Positions 1 to 6,797 of a stretch of DNA of 10,464 nucleotides are shown in pieces; the first letter of the stretch is position 1; every line of letters starts with the position of its first letter. The position numbers and the translations under genes were made by a program. The DNA is taken from the NCBI GenBank assembly GCA_016280345.1, contig JAEEGN010000022.1, positions 1 to 10,464 of the forward strand. The letters run 5' to 3'. Source of the DNA: Selenomonadaceae bacterium. Lineage in GTDB: Bacteria; Bacillota; Negativicutes; Selenomonadales; Selenomonadaceae. The notes beneath the pieces were generated by a model. That model saw only the letters and a list, made by a program, of their open reading frames with translations, had not been told where the DNA came from and ran no database searches.

Positions 1-473
1 GTCATGCCGGCGACGCTGACGGATTTCATCATCTCTTCGTCCGGCTTGCCGCTGGTCTGCGCCATCTGCTGGAGCGCCGGAGAGTGGCGCACGAAATCCA
101 CTTGCATATTGCGGTCCAGGCGGACGGATACGACGGCGTTTTCCATCTTCAGCTTCTGGATGGTGGTGGCCTTGAGATTTCCGGTTACGACGTCCCAGAG
201 CCGGACCTCGAAGCTGCCTTCGGGGATGGAAAGGAGCGTGTTGTTGAAGGGGTCTTTCCAGAGAAGGTCGTGGAAAACGACGTGGCCGTCGATATGGGCA
301 ACGATTTTCTCCACCGTGATGGTACCCCGCAGCATATCCTGCTCGGCCATGGCTTTGTTGAAGATGGCGGCGGCGCCGCGGCTGATGAATTCCAGGTAAA
401 GTATGGTCAGAAGGATCAGGGTGGGGACGATGTATTTCAGATTGTGTCCGACTTTCTTGATGGATGGCCGCAT
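1..473 (-). CDS. TamB/AsmA-like envelope protein, N-terminal part (cut by window edge)
   Basis: This is the first 157 codons of a gene that continues beyond base 1. It starts at ATG 471-473, eight bases after a good ribosome site (AAGGAG). Residues about 13-30 (YIVPTLILLTILYLEFI) form one membrane anchor. The rest reads as alternating beta strands with the pattern seen at the start of AsmA/TamB proteins: LRGTITVEKI, then HVVFHDLLWKDP, LSIPEGSFEVRLWDVVTG and LKMENAVVSVRLDRN. Family members bridge the inner and outer membranes and help lipid transport or outer-membrane protein assembly. If the call is right, the organism has an outer membrane. The preceding regulator gene ends 91 bases upstream on the same strand, and a very GC-rich hairpin lies between them. 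The family is recognised by pattern only and the C-terminal domain is not visible, so the exact subfamily is unsure. Confidence 0.6.
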   Translation of the reverse strand, partial: MRPSIKKVGHNLKYIVPTLILLTILYLEFISRGAAAIFNKAMAEQDMLRGTITVEKIVAHIDGHVVFHDLLWKDPFNNTLLSIPEGSFEVRLWDVVTGNLKATTIQKLKMENAVVSVRLDRNMQVDFVRHSPALQQMAQTSGKPDEEMMKSVSVAGM

Positions 474-487
474 AGTGTTCTCTCCTT

Positions 488-527
488 CGGGGCGCGGGGC
501 GGGCTCTTCGGGGCGGCCCGCGCCCCG
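488..527. other. GC-rich inverted repeat, possible terminator or translation-control hairpin
   Basis: An 11-base perfect inverted repeat (488-498 pairs with 517-527) encloses an 18-base loop. On the plus strand it is followed by CTG and TTTTT, which looks like an intrinsic terminator, but no plus-strand gene lies upstream. On the minus strand it sits between the end of the MocR gene and the TamB/AsmA-like gene. There its last bases run straight into the AAGGAG ribosome site, without a U-tract. It may be an mRNA hairpin next to that site or a block to antisense transcription. Confidence 0.55.
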
Positions 528-564
528 CTGTTTTTGACACGAAGTCATGCTTGCCACTGGGGGG

Positions 565-1968
565 CTATGGTTTCAGACAGGCCGCCAGGCGCCGGACCGC
601 TTCCTCGATGATGCCGCTCTTGATGGCGGCGTAATTGATGAGGAACGTATGGGCGGCGCTGAGCGGCGGTTGGCCGTGGTAGTATCGGGCGAGGGGAACG
701 AGGTTCAGCTCCTGTCGGCGGAAGCGCTCGACAAGCGCGTCGTCGCTCCGGACGGTTAAGAAGCGCAGCAGGAAATGGAGGCCGGAGCCGGCTTCGATGA
801 TTTGCGCTTTCTTTCCCAGCGGGCTTTGCCGGATGGCGGTGAGAAGCCGGCTCCGGCGTTTCCGGTATTTCGTCCGCATCCGGTTGATGTGTTTCTCGAA
901 ATGGCCCTGCCGTATGAACTCCGCCAAAGGATACTGTTCGAAGTTGGAGACGGCGGAGCTGAAGAAGCCGAGCCGGTCGCGGAAGTCCCGCAGAAGGGCC
1001 GGCGGCAGCACCATGTAGCTGAGGCGGACGGTGGCAGCGAGGCTGCGGGAGAAGGTGTTCAGGTAGATCACACGCCCGCCGGTGTCGATGCCGAAGAGTG
1101 TCGGGATGGGGCGGCCGGTCAGCCGGAACTCGCTGTCGTAGTCGTCCTCGATGAGGTAGCGCCCAGGGGCTTCACCGGCCCAGGCCAGCAGCTCATAGCG
1201 GCGGCTGACCGGCATGATGATGCCGGTGGGGAAGTGGTGGGAAGGGCTGATGTGGACGATGGCGGCGCGGCGGCGGCGGATGGCGGCAGGCTGAACGCCG
1301 CTTTCGTCGAGGGGCAGCCAGGCGCATTTCGCGCCGCAGGCCGCATAGACTTTGCCAATCTTGTCGTAGCCGGGGTCCTCGAGGCCGAAAATGCCCTTTG
1401 TTCCGAAGAGGCGGACCAGGAGGCTGTACAGGTATTCGGCGCCGGGGCCGATGACGATCTGGTCGGGAGAGACGGAGAGCCCACGGAAACTCCAGAGGTG
1501 GCCGGCGATGGCCTGACGGAGTTCGGGGACACCGGCGGCAGGGGCGCGGGTCAGCAGCGCCTCGGCCCGGCTGGCAAGGGTTTCCCGGTAAATCTTCGCC
1601 CAGACGCTGAACGGGAAGTCTTCGGCGACGGCGGCACTCTCCGCGAAGTCGGCGAACCAGGCAGGGGCGGCGGGAGCGGCGGGGGCCTCCGGTTCCGGCG
1701 GGGCGGGGGCAGGTGACAGCGGGGCGGCGATGGGGCTTACGAAGTAGCCGCTTCGGGGACGCGGTTGGATATAGCCTTCGTCGGCGAGCTGGCCGTAAGC
1801 GGCCTCTACGGTCATCGTGCTGATGCTGAGCTGGGCCGCCAGCGCCCGCTTCGAGGGCAGACGCTCACCGGCCGTCAGCCGGCCGGCCAGGATGTCCGCT
1901 TTGACGCGGTCGTAGAGGCGGGCGTAGAGGGCCTCGCCCGGTCGGTCATCCAGAGAATAGGTCAGCAC
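565..1968 (-). CDS. MocR/PdxR/GabR-type transcriptional regulator (GntR HTH + aminotransferase fold) lacking the PLP lysine
   Basis: This 467-residue protein has the two-domain MocR layout. Residues 12-78 are a GntR winged helix (GERLPSKRALAAQLSISTMT, then GYIQPRPRSGYF). An Ala/Pro-rich linker follows at about 79-104, then a type I aminotransferase-like domain to the C-terminus (IVIGPGAEYLYSLL, LEDPGYDKIG, ISPSHHFPTGIIMP, LIEDDYDSEFR, SYMVLP). Family members use PLP as an effector and regulate vitamin B6, GABA or amino-acid genes. At residues 305-311 the sequence is TFSRSLA where GabR and PdxR have TFSKSL, so the lysine that would bind PLP is Arg308 (codon CGC). The start is GTG 1966-1968, preceded by AAAGGAAG; no better ATG exists. 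The queT-like gene lies 94 bases upstream on the same strand with no clear terminator between, so co-transcription is possible. The target genes are unknown. Confidence 0.88.
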   Translation of the reverse strand: MLTYSLDDRPGEALYARLYDRVKADILAGRLTAGERLPSKRALAAQLSISTMTVEAAYGQLADEGYIQPRPRSGYFVSPIAAPLSPAPAPPEPEAPAAPAAPAWFADFAESAAVAEDFPFSVWAKIYRETLASRAEALLTRAPAAGVPELRQAIAGHLWSFRGLSVSPDQIVIGPGAEYLYSLLVRLFGTKGIFGLEDPGYDKIGKVYAACGAKCAWLPLDESGVQPAAIRRRRAAIVHISPSHHFPTGIIMPVSRRYELLAWAGEAPGRYLIEDDYDSEFRLTGRPIPTLFGIDTGGRVIYLNTFSRSLAATVRLSYMVLPPALLRDFRDRLGFFSSAVSNFEQYPLAEFIRQGHFEKHINRMRTKYRKRRSRLLTAIRQSPLGKKAQIIEAGSGLHFLLRFLTVRSDDALVERFRRQELNLVPLARYYHGQPPLSAAHTFLINYAAIKSGIIEEAVRRLAACLKP

Positions 1969-2062
1969 GGGAATCTTCCTTTCCTGCCGCTCCGTCGCAT
2001 CCGTTTGGGATTGTCGTGCCCTGCAGGGGAGGGCGGGAGCGTTGTTGTTTCAGCCTTGTCAT

Positions 2063-2548
2063 CTAGGGAAAAAGCTCCTTGCGGTGCGGCCATAAGAACT
2101 TATGAAGCAGCAGTCCCATAATGCCGCAGGAGGCGGCTTCCCCCAGACCGACGGTCACCATCATCAGCGGAACAGGCAAGTCCACGCCATAGGCGTAGCG
2201 AAGCACGAACGGAATGATGATCATGTTGGAGACAATTGGGGGAAGGACGGCGATGATTGGTTTGCTGTCCCGCAAACATCGGGTTCCTATGGCCCCGATG
2301 AGTGTCGCCAGGGTTCCGAATATCACATCGGGAAGCACGGCGCCGCCCAAAATATTGGCCAGCAGGCATCCGAGCGTAAGGCCCGGAATCGCGGCCGGCG
2401 TGAATACCGGCAGGATGGTCAGGGCTTCCGATATCCTGAACTGGATTTCACGGAAGGAAAACGCCTCGAAAACAATCGTCAGCACCACATACGCTGCGGT
2501 CACCATCGCCCCCTGCGTGAGAAAAAGAGACGTCGTTTTCTGCTGCAT
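2063..2548 (-). CDS. queT: QueT-family ECF transporter S-component (predicted queuosine-precursor uptake)
   Basis: This 161-residue hydrophobic protein has about five membrane segments and the QueT signature: REIQFRISEALTILPVFT, AAIPGLTLGCLLANILGG, PDVIFGTLATLIGAIGTR and LPPIVSNMIIIPFVL. QueT proteins are substrate-binding S-components that work with the shared EcfAA'T energising module, which is not encoded here. They are predicted to import preQ1 or a related deazapurine. The chosen start is ATG 2546-2548 (MQQKTTSLF), with AGGAG 11 bases upstream, slightly long spacing. The frame stays open to 2725, but that stretch crosses the terminator and the end of the neighbouring gene and encodes no QueT-like sequence. 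I looked for a preQ1 riboswitch in the 65 bases upstream and did not recognise one. The family is fairly certain; the substrate rests on family knowledge. Confidence 0.85.
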   Translation of the reverse strand: MQQKTTSLFLTQGAMVTAAYVVLTIVFEAFSFREIQFRISEALTILPVFTPAAIPGLTLGCLLANILGGAVLPDVIFGTLATLIGAIGTRCLRDSKPIIAVLPPIVSNMIIIPFVLRYAYGVDLPVPLMMVTVGLGEAASCGIMGLLLHKFLWPHRKELFP

Positions 2549-2614
2549 GAGATCCCACGCTCCTACAAGGTAATCTGGATTCAAAAGAGCAGCGCGCCGT
2601 TGTTTCCTGGCGCT

Positions 2615-2651
2615 AAAAACGCCGGCCAGCTTTCCCGCCGGCCGGCGTTTT
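2615..2651 (-). terminator. Intrinsic terminator after the HD-GYP gene
   Basis: A 12-base perfect inverted repeat (2616-2627 with 2640-2651) has a 12-base loop. On the minus strand the stem ends in GGCCGGCG followed by five T, 12 bases past the HD-GYP stop codon. The plus strand also gives TTTT, so it may act both ways. It separates the HD-GYP gene from the queT-like gene, which therefore needs its own promoter; I could not identify one with confidence. Confidence 0.88.
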
Positions 2652-2663
2652 GTGCAACGCTTC

Positions 2664-3725
2664 TTATTTCGGGTTGTATTCGATGATCTTGACGGCGGGG
2701 GTGTCGTTGAGGTCCACGATGTCATCCTGCGTCAGCCGTACCAGCGGCTGAGCCGAGAAATCGTTGGGATAGCGGACGATGTGACCGGTCAGGCCGTTGG
2801 AGAGCAGCACCCGGGAGCCCAGGAACGACTCCTTGATGTGCTTGAGGAAGGGCACGCAGATGATGGGGTCGAGCTTCGAGTACATCTCCGACGTGATGCG
2901 GTCAATGGCCTCAAAGGGGGTCCGCTTCTTCTGTCCTTCGCGCTCGGTGGTGATGTTGTCGTAAAGGTCGGCCAGAGCGATGATGCGGGCGTATTTATGG
3001 ATGTCCTGACCTTCCAGGTTGAAGGGGAAGCCGGTGCCGTCCATGCACTCATGGTGCTGCATGGCGGCCAGCTTCACGCCGTCGGAAAGCTCGGGACTGC
3101 CGGAGAGGATGCGCTGCCCGTCCATTGTGTGCTGGATGTAGGCGTCGAGGTCTTCCCCTTTGAGGTTGTCGATCTGCTTGTCCAGAAGGCGCTCCGGGAA
3201 CTTCGTCTTGCCGATGTCGTGCAGGAAGCCGGCCATGATGATGTCCTGGCTCTCCGAGGACGGCAGCATCATCCACTTGGCGATGACGCCGGCGAGAATG
3301 GAGACGCGGATCGAGTGGTTATAGACGTCGCTGGCCAGATGGTTGACTTCCAGCAGGTAGTCGATGGCGCCGCTTTCCTTTGCCATCGGCGCCAGGGTGG
3401 AAGTGACCATGGTACGGGACTTCTCCACCGGCGGCTTGCCGTTCTTGGCGTCCTCGAAGATCTCCTGGGCGGTGGAGATGACCTCCTTGTACTCGGAGAT
3501 GAAGGAACTGCTGGGGCTGAATATGGCCGAAACGCTTTGGAACGTCTCGCTTAGCTCGTATTCATCCTTGATGTAGATGGACGGGATATCGAGAAAGCCC
3601 AGACGGGTGATATGGGCCTTGGAAAGCGTCGTGCCCTCGGAGAGCACGACGATCATATCGTCGTTGATGATGGAACGGGCCAGTATCATACCAGGCTCAA
3701 GGTCTTCGATCGCTACAGCTCGCAA
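2664..3725 (-). CDS. HD-GYP domain cyclic-di-GMP phosphodiesterase
   Basis: This protein of 353 residues (from TTG) has a family-specific N-terminal domain of about 110 residues (LRAVAIEDLEPGMILARS) and an HD-GYP domain at about 125-290. Visible metal and signature residues are His137 (NHSIRVS), HD 169-170 in FLHDIGKTKFPERLL, His199 (QHTMDG), the HHECMDGTGFP block at 224-234 (GFP in place of GYP) and Asp253 in ALADLYDNIT. HD-GYP enzymes hydrolyse c-di-GMP to pGpG or GMP and so affect motility and biofilm. No membrane segment or receiver domain is seen, so it is cytoplasmic. The start is decided by AAAGGAGG at 3733-3740, seven bases before TTG 3723-3725; an in-frame ATG at 3749 lies upstream of this ribosome site and would encode it. 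It is a single-gene unit with its own promoter and terminator. Confidence 0.92.
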   Translation of the reverse strand: MRAVAIEDLEPGMILARSIINDDMIVVLSEGTTLSKAHITRLGFLDIPSIYIKDEYELSETFQSVSAIFSPSSSFISEYKEVISTAQEIFEDAKNGKPPVEKSRTMVTSTLAPMAKESGAIDYLLEVNHLASDVYNHSIRVSILAGVIAKWMMLPSSESQDIIMAGFLHDIGKTKFPERLLDKQIDNLKGEDLDAYIQHTMDGQRILSGSPELSDGVKLAAMQHHECMDGTGFPFNLEGQDIHKYARIIALADLYDNITTEREGQKKRTPFEAIDRITSEMYSKLDPIICVPFLKHIKESFLGSRVLLSNGLTGHIVRYPNDFSAQPLVRLTQDDIVDLNDTPAVKIIEYNPK

Positions 3726-3845
3726 GTGAATTCCTCCTTTGCCGGCCACCGCCGGTTATTGAGGAAACATTGAGGATTCGCCCGCGGCGGGCGCGGGTCA
3801 TCCGTATCCGTGTTTCCCTGTTGACGGTTGTCTCGTTCAATATAT

Positions 3846-3874
3846 ATTTTAATCCATTTTCTAATATTCGACAA
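3846..3874 (-). promoter_or_regulatory. Sigma-70-type promoter of the HD-GYP gene
   Basis: On the minus strand TTGTCG (3869-3874) and TAAAAT (3846-3851) are separated by 17 bases in an AT-rich patch. Transcription would begin near 3839 and leave a leader of about 115 bases before the TTG start. The leader includes a GC palindrome near 3781-3797. The call rests on consensus match and position only. Confidence 0.6.
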
Positions 3875-4161
3875 AGAAAAAGATTTTCCTACCTGCCGGG
3901 AAAAAATTTCAACAGAAATCTTCCGCTCCTTCCTGTTTGCCGTCCCAGACGGAACGATGCAACGACACGTTGCACAATCCATTGGACGGGAAAACGGGAT
4001 TTTGTCCGTCCCGGAATCGTCGGGGGCGGCGAGAACGCGGAAAAACGGCTTCTTCGTGACCGCTTCGGCCGGGAAACAATCTTTGGCCGGTACGATAACG
4101 CAGGGGGTATTGCCCGCGCGCCGGATAAGAAGACGATGCTATGGATTCTTTTGTTACTTTA
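3875..4161. other. Gene-free divergent intergenic region with several dyads
   Basis: This is the core of the 484-base gap between the HD-GYP start (3725) and the TSUP gene (4210). Reading frames here lack ribosome sites and family-like sequence. It holds a perfect 7-base inverted repeat with a 3-base centre (TGCAACG at 3958-3964, CGTTGCA at 3968-3974), operator-like in size. It also holds a longer imperfect hairpin at 3984-4011 (GGACGG with CCGTCC, inner AAAA with TTTT), and CCGTCCC twice, at 3940 and 4006. No regulator can be assigned. Confidence 0.45.
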
Positions 4162-4170
4162 TGCTACAAT
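4142..4170 (+). promoter_or_regulatory. Extended -10 promoter of the TSUP-folEPBK operon
   Basis: TGCTACAAT at 4162-4170 is an extended -10 element (TGn plus TACAAT), 39 bases before the TSUP start codon. The -35 region 17 bases upstream is weak (TGGATT, 4142-4147). The same TGGATT with 17-base spacing occurs in the solute-binding protein promoter on the other strand. The AAGGAGG ribosome site follows at 4197-4203. Confidence 0.6.
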
Positions 4171-4209
4171 GCAGAGAGATTCCCGTGGGCATGGTAAGGA
4201 GGAAACAGG

Positions 4210-4971
4210 ATGCCTGATCTTGGGACGATGGCGTTTCTGGCCGTCATGGGGTTCATCGCGGCGTTTATCGATTCGGTGGTGGGCGGCGGTGGGCTGATTT
4301 CAATTCCGGCGCTGATGTGGACGGGGCTGCCGCCCATCATGGTGCTGGGCACGAACAAGGCCGCCTCCACCATGGGGGCGCTGGCCGGGTTCATCACCTT
4401 CATCCGTTCCGGCAAGATGAACGTGGCGCTGATCAAAAAGCTCTTCCCGCTGTCCTTTTTTGGCTCGGTGGCGGGGGTGCTGGTGGTGCGGACGATTTCG
4501 CCGGATTTCCTGCGGCCGCTGATCGTGGTCATGCTGATTGCCGTCGCCATCTACAGCGGACTTAAGAAGGACTGGGGCGGCGTCTCCACCTATCGCGGGA
4601 TGAATCGGCGGATGCTTTGGATGAGCGGGGCGGTGGCTTTTGTATTCGGCTTCTACGACGGCTTTTTCGGCCCCGGGACCGGATCGTTCCTGCTGTTCGC
4701 TTTTCTGATCGTCGGCTTCGATTTCGTTGGGGCGGCGGCCAATGCCCGGGCGCTGAACTTCGCCAGCAACATCGCCGCTTTCCTGGCCTTTTCGCTGCTG
4801 GGAGCGGCTGATTTCCGCTACGCCCTTCCCATGGGGCTGGCGATGGTGGCCGGGGCCTTCTTCGGGGCGAGGACGGCGATTTCCAAGGGTTCGTCCTATG
4901 TGCGGCCGCTGTTCATCAGCGTGACTACCGTTCTGATCGGTAAGCAGCTTTGGGATCTGTTCTGGAAATAG
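4210..4971 (+). CDS. TSUP-family membrane protein (TauE/SafE/YfcA-like anion exporter)
   Basis: This 253-residue protein has about eight membrane segments in two repeats. The first carries AAFIDSVVGGGGLISIPALM and VLGTNKAASTMGALAGF (residues 18-61). The second carries FGFYDGFFGPGTGSFLLFAF and ANARALNFASNIAAFLAF (about 146-193). These are TSUP/DUF81 hallmarks, and the length is normal. Relatives export sulfite or C2 organosulfonates, but most members, including E. coli YfcA, have no proven substrate. ATG 4210 follows AAGGAGG with ideal spacing. It is the first gene of a unit with folE, 44 bases downstream, so it should be made together with the folate enzymes. A functional link with folate synthesis is inference only. 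Confidence 0.88.
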   Translation: MPDLGTMAFLAVMGFIAAFIDSVVGGGGLISIPALMWTGLPPIMVLGTNKAASTMGALAGFITFIRSGKMNVALIKKLFPLSFFGSVAGVLVVRTISPDFLRPLIVVMLIAVAIYSGLKKDWGGVSTYRGMNRRMLWMSGAVAFVFGFYDGFFGPGTGSFLLFAFLIVGFDFVGAAANARALNFASNIAAFLAFSLLGAADFRYALPMGLAMVAGAFFGARTAISKGSSYVRPLFISVTTVLIGKQLWDLFWK

Positions 4972-5015
4972 ACAGGAGGGGCGCGGGGATGCCGCGCGTG
5001 ACAGGAGCGATGATA

Positions 5016-5579
5016 ATGGACCAGAAAAAGGCCGTCGCGGCCATTAGCGATTTCCTGGTGGCACTGGGGCTTGACCTCAAGGCGGCGGGTATGGAAAAGA
5101 CGCCGGAGCGGGTGGCGAAGATGTACGCGCTGCTCTTCAGCGGTTGCGGTCAGGCAACAAAGCCCATCTGGGGCGAAGTGTTCGAGGCCGAGAGCCAGGG
5201 CATCGTGGCGGTGAAGCACATCCCGTTCTATTCGATGTGCGAGCATCATCTGGTGCCGTTCTTCGGCGAAGTGGAGCTGGCCTATCTGCCCCGGGACGGC
5301 AAGGTGGCGGGGTTCAGCAAGTTCACGAAGCTGGTGGACATCCTGGCCCACCGGCCCCAGCTCCAGGAGCGGCTGACGAAGGAAATCGCCGCCGCTATCG
5401 AGGAAGATCTGGGTTCCGAGGGCGTCATGGTGGTGGTGACGGCGCAGCAGCTCTGCATGATGATCCGGGGCGAGCTGGCGCTGGGCACCCGCACCGTGAC
5501 CGCTGAGAGCCGGGGGCGGTTCAAGGAGGACAGCGCCCTGCACCAGCAGGCCTGGCAGATCCTGATGGGGGCGAAATGA
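5016..5579 (+). CDS. folE: GTP cyclohydrolase I, FolE (variant at catalytic His)
   Basis: This 187-residue enzyme would convert GTP to 7,8-dihydroneopterin triphosphate plus formate, the first step of folate synthesis. Recognisable blocks are EKTPERVAKMYALLFSG, FYSMCEHHLVPFFGEVELAY (zinc ligands Cys75 and His78), GFSKFTKLVDILAHRPQLQE and QQLCMMIRG (third zinc ligand Cys147). E. coli and B. subtilis have His two residues before that last Cys (His179 in E. coli numbering); here it is Gln145 (codon CAG). The stop overlaps the folP start (ATGA at 5576-5579). Two starts have ribosome sites: ATG 4989 (AGGAGG, 9-base gap) and ATG 5016 (AGGAG, 8-base gap). I chose 5016 because the family length and N-terminus fit it; 4989 would add nine residues. 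The family is certain, and normal activity is probable but not assured. Confidence 0.93.
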   Translation: MDQKKAVAAISDFLVALGLDLKAAGMEKTPERVAKMYALLFSGCGQATKPIWGEVFEAESQGIVAVKHIPFYSMCEHHLVPFFGEVELAYLPRDGKVAGFSKFTKLVDILAHRPQLQERLTKEIAAAIEEDLGSEGVMVVVTAQQLCMMIRGELALGTRTVTAESRGRFKEDSALHQQAWQILMGAK

Positions 5580-6442
5580 CGGCGCGGGCGGCCCGCGAAT
5601 ACCGCTGGCCCGACGGGCGGCGGCTGACATTGGGGAAAAAGACGGTTCTCATGGGCATCCTCAACGTGACGCCGGATTCCTTTTCCGACGGCGGTCAGTG
5701 GGATACCCCGGAGAAGGCGGTGCAACGGGCTCGCCAGATGGTGGCGGAGGGCGCGGACGTCATCGACGTCGGCGCCGAGTCCACCCGCCCCGGCGCGGCG
5801 CCGCTGACGGCGGCGGCGGAGATGGAACGGCTGCGGCCGTATCTGAAGGCGGTGCTCGAAGCGGTGGAGGCGCCGGTTTCCGTGGACACCTTCCGGGCGG
5901 AGACAGCGGACATGGCGGCGCGGATGGGGGCCCATATCCTCAACGACATCTGGGGCCTGCAGTACGCGCCCGAGCCGGGGGCGATGGCCCGCGTCGCGGC
6001 GGCGCACCATCTGCCGGTGGTCGTCATGCACAACCAGGAGGGAAAAGAGTACAACGAAGACATCATCGCCGCCATGAAGCGTTTTTTCGCCCGGTCGGTG
6101 ACGATCGCCCGCGGGGCCGGTCTCCCGGAGGAAAACCTCATCCTCGATCCCGGCATCGGCTTCGGCAAGACGGCGACGGCGAACCTCACGGTGCTGAAGC
6201 GGCTGGAGGAGCTCACGCAGGGCGACGGGGCGCGATGGCCCTGGCTGCTGGGCGTAAGCCGCAAGAGTTTCATCGGCGCCGCTCTGGATTTGCCGGTGAT
6301 GGAGCGAATGGAGGCCACCGGCGCCGCCTGCGTGTGGGGCGCGATGAAGGGCTGCGGCATCCTGCGGGTCCATGACGTGAAAGCAATTTCCCGCATGAGC
6401 CGTATGATTGACGCCATTGAAGGAGCCGATTCCCGTGGATAA
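5576..6442 (+). CDS. folP: Dihydropteroate synthase, FolP
   Basis: This 288-residue TIM-barrel enzyme joins p-aminobenzoate to 6-hydroxymethyl-7,8-dihydropterin diphosphate to make 7,8-dihydropteroate; it is the sulfonamide target. All the usual blocks are present: MGILNVTPDSFSDGG (26-40), VIDVGAESTRPGA (62-74), VSVDTFRAETA (101-111), ILNDIWGLQ (121-129), VVVMHN (148-153), ILDPGIGFGKT (189-199), LLGVSRKSFIG (224-234) and LRVHDV (263-268). The start ATG 5576 overlaps the folE stop by four bases, which suggests coupled translation. No obvious defect or resistance-type insertion is seen near the NVTPDSFSDGG or STRPG loops. Confidence 0.97.
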   Translation: MTARAAREYRWPDGRRLTLGKKTVLMGILNVTPDSFSDGGQWDTPEKAVQRARQMVAEGADVIDVGAESTRPGAAPLTAAAEMERLRPYLKAVLEAVEAPVSVDTFRAETADMAARMGAHILNDIWGLQYAPEPGAMARVAAAHHLPVVVMHNQEGKEYNEDIIAAMKRFFARSVTIARGAGLPEENLILDPGIGFGKTATANLTVLKRLEELTQGDGARWPWLLGVSRKSFIGAALDLPVMERMEATGAACVWGAMKGCGILRVHDVKAISRMSRMIDAIEGADSRG

Positions 6443-6797
6443 AATCGAAATCAGGGGCATGGAATTCTTCGGTCGTCACGGCTGCCTGCCCGAAGAACGG
6501 GCGACGGGGCAGCCGTTTCTCGTTGACATCGTCCTCTGGCTGGACCTGATGCCGGCGGGGGAGAGCGACGACCTCGAAAAGACGGTGGACTACGCCGCGG
6601 TCTTTCAGACGGTACAGGCCGTCGTCGAGGGCGCGCCGGTGGCTTTGATCGAGTCGGTGGCCGAGCGGGTGGCGGCGGCTGTCCTGGCCGCCTATCCCCT
6701 CGTCCGGCGCCTCCGCGTCACGGTGCATAAGCCCCAGGCGCCGATTCCCGGGAAATTCGCCGACGTCAGCGTCACCCTGCGGAGGGAACAGTCGTGA
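6435..6797 (+). CDS. folB: Dihydroneopterin aldolase, FolB
   Basis: This 120-residue enzyme cleaves 7,8-dihydroneopterin to 6-hydroxymethyl-7,8-dihydropterin and glycolaldehyde, usually as an octamer. Motifs are FFGRHGCLPEERATGQPF (Glu21 matches the active-site Glu), EKTVDYAAVF (Tyr53), ALIESVAERVA (Glu73) and VHKPQAPIPGKFADV (Lys99, the expected catalytic Lys). The start is GTG 6435, placed nine bases after AAGGAG (6420-6425) inside the end of folP; an in-frame ATG at 6408 lies upstream of that site and would add nine residues with no family match. The gene overlaps folP by eight bases and folK by four. Confidence 0.95.
   Translation: MDKIEIRGMEFFGRHGCLPEERATGQPFLVDIVLWLDLMPAGESDDLEKTVDYAAVFQTVQAVVEGAPVALIESVAERVAAAVLAAYPLVRRLRVTVHKPQAPIPGKFADVSVTLRREQS

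Noticed and set aside
775..1716. Long plus-strand reading frame opposite the MocR gene
   Set aside because: The translation is Gly/Ala/Asp/Glu-rich with no family-like blocks and no ribosome site. The opposite strand encodes a clear two-domain regulator. It is a high-GC shadow.
2549..2614. preQ1 riboswitch upstream of the queT-like gene
   Set aside because: A small hairpin is present (2591-2595 with 2610-2614), but the conserved loop and A-rich tail of preQ1-I are missing, and I could not fit the other preQ1 classes.
2549..2725. N-terminal extension of the QueT-like protein
   Set aside because: It would cross the terminator at 2615-2651 and the end of the HD-GYP gene, has a Ser/Thr/Arg-rich composition, and lacks a ribosome site. 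ATG 2548 gives the family-typical length.
2652..3554. Long plus-strand reading frame opposite the HD-GYP gene
   Set aside because: It begins at the terminator and has no ribosome site, and its product is the low-complexity shadow of the intact HD-GYP domain.
3828..4217. Plus-strand frame of about 129 codons in the divergent intergenic region
   Set aside because: It starts at TTG with no ribosome site, runs through the promoter and dyads, and shows no recognisable sequence.
5282..6460. Long minus-strand frames opposite folE and folP
   Set aside because: They are Arg/His/Pro-rich shadows of strongly conserved enzymes, with no ribosome sites.
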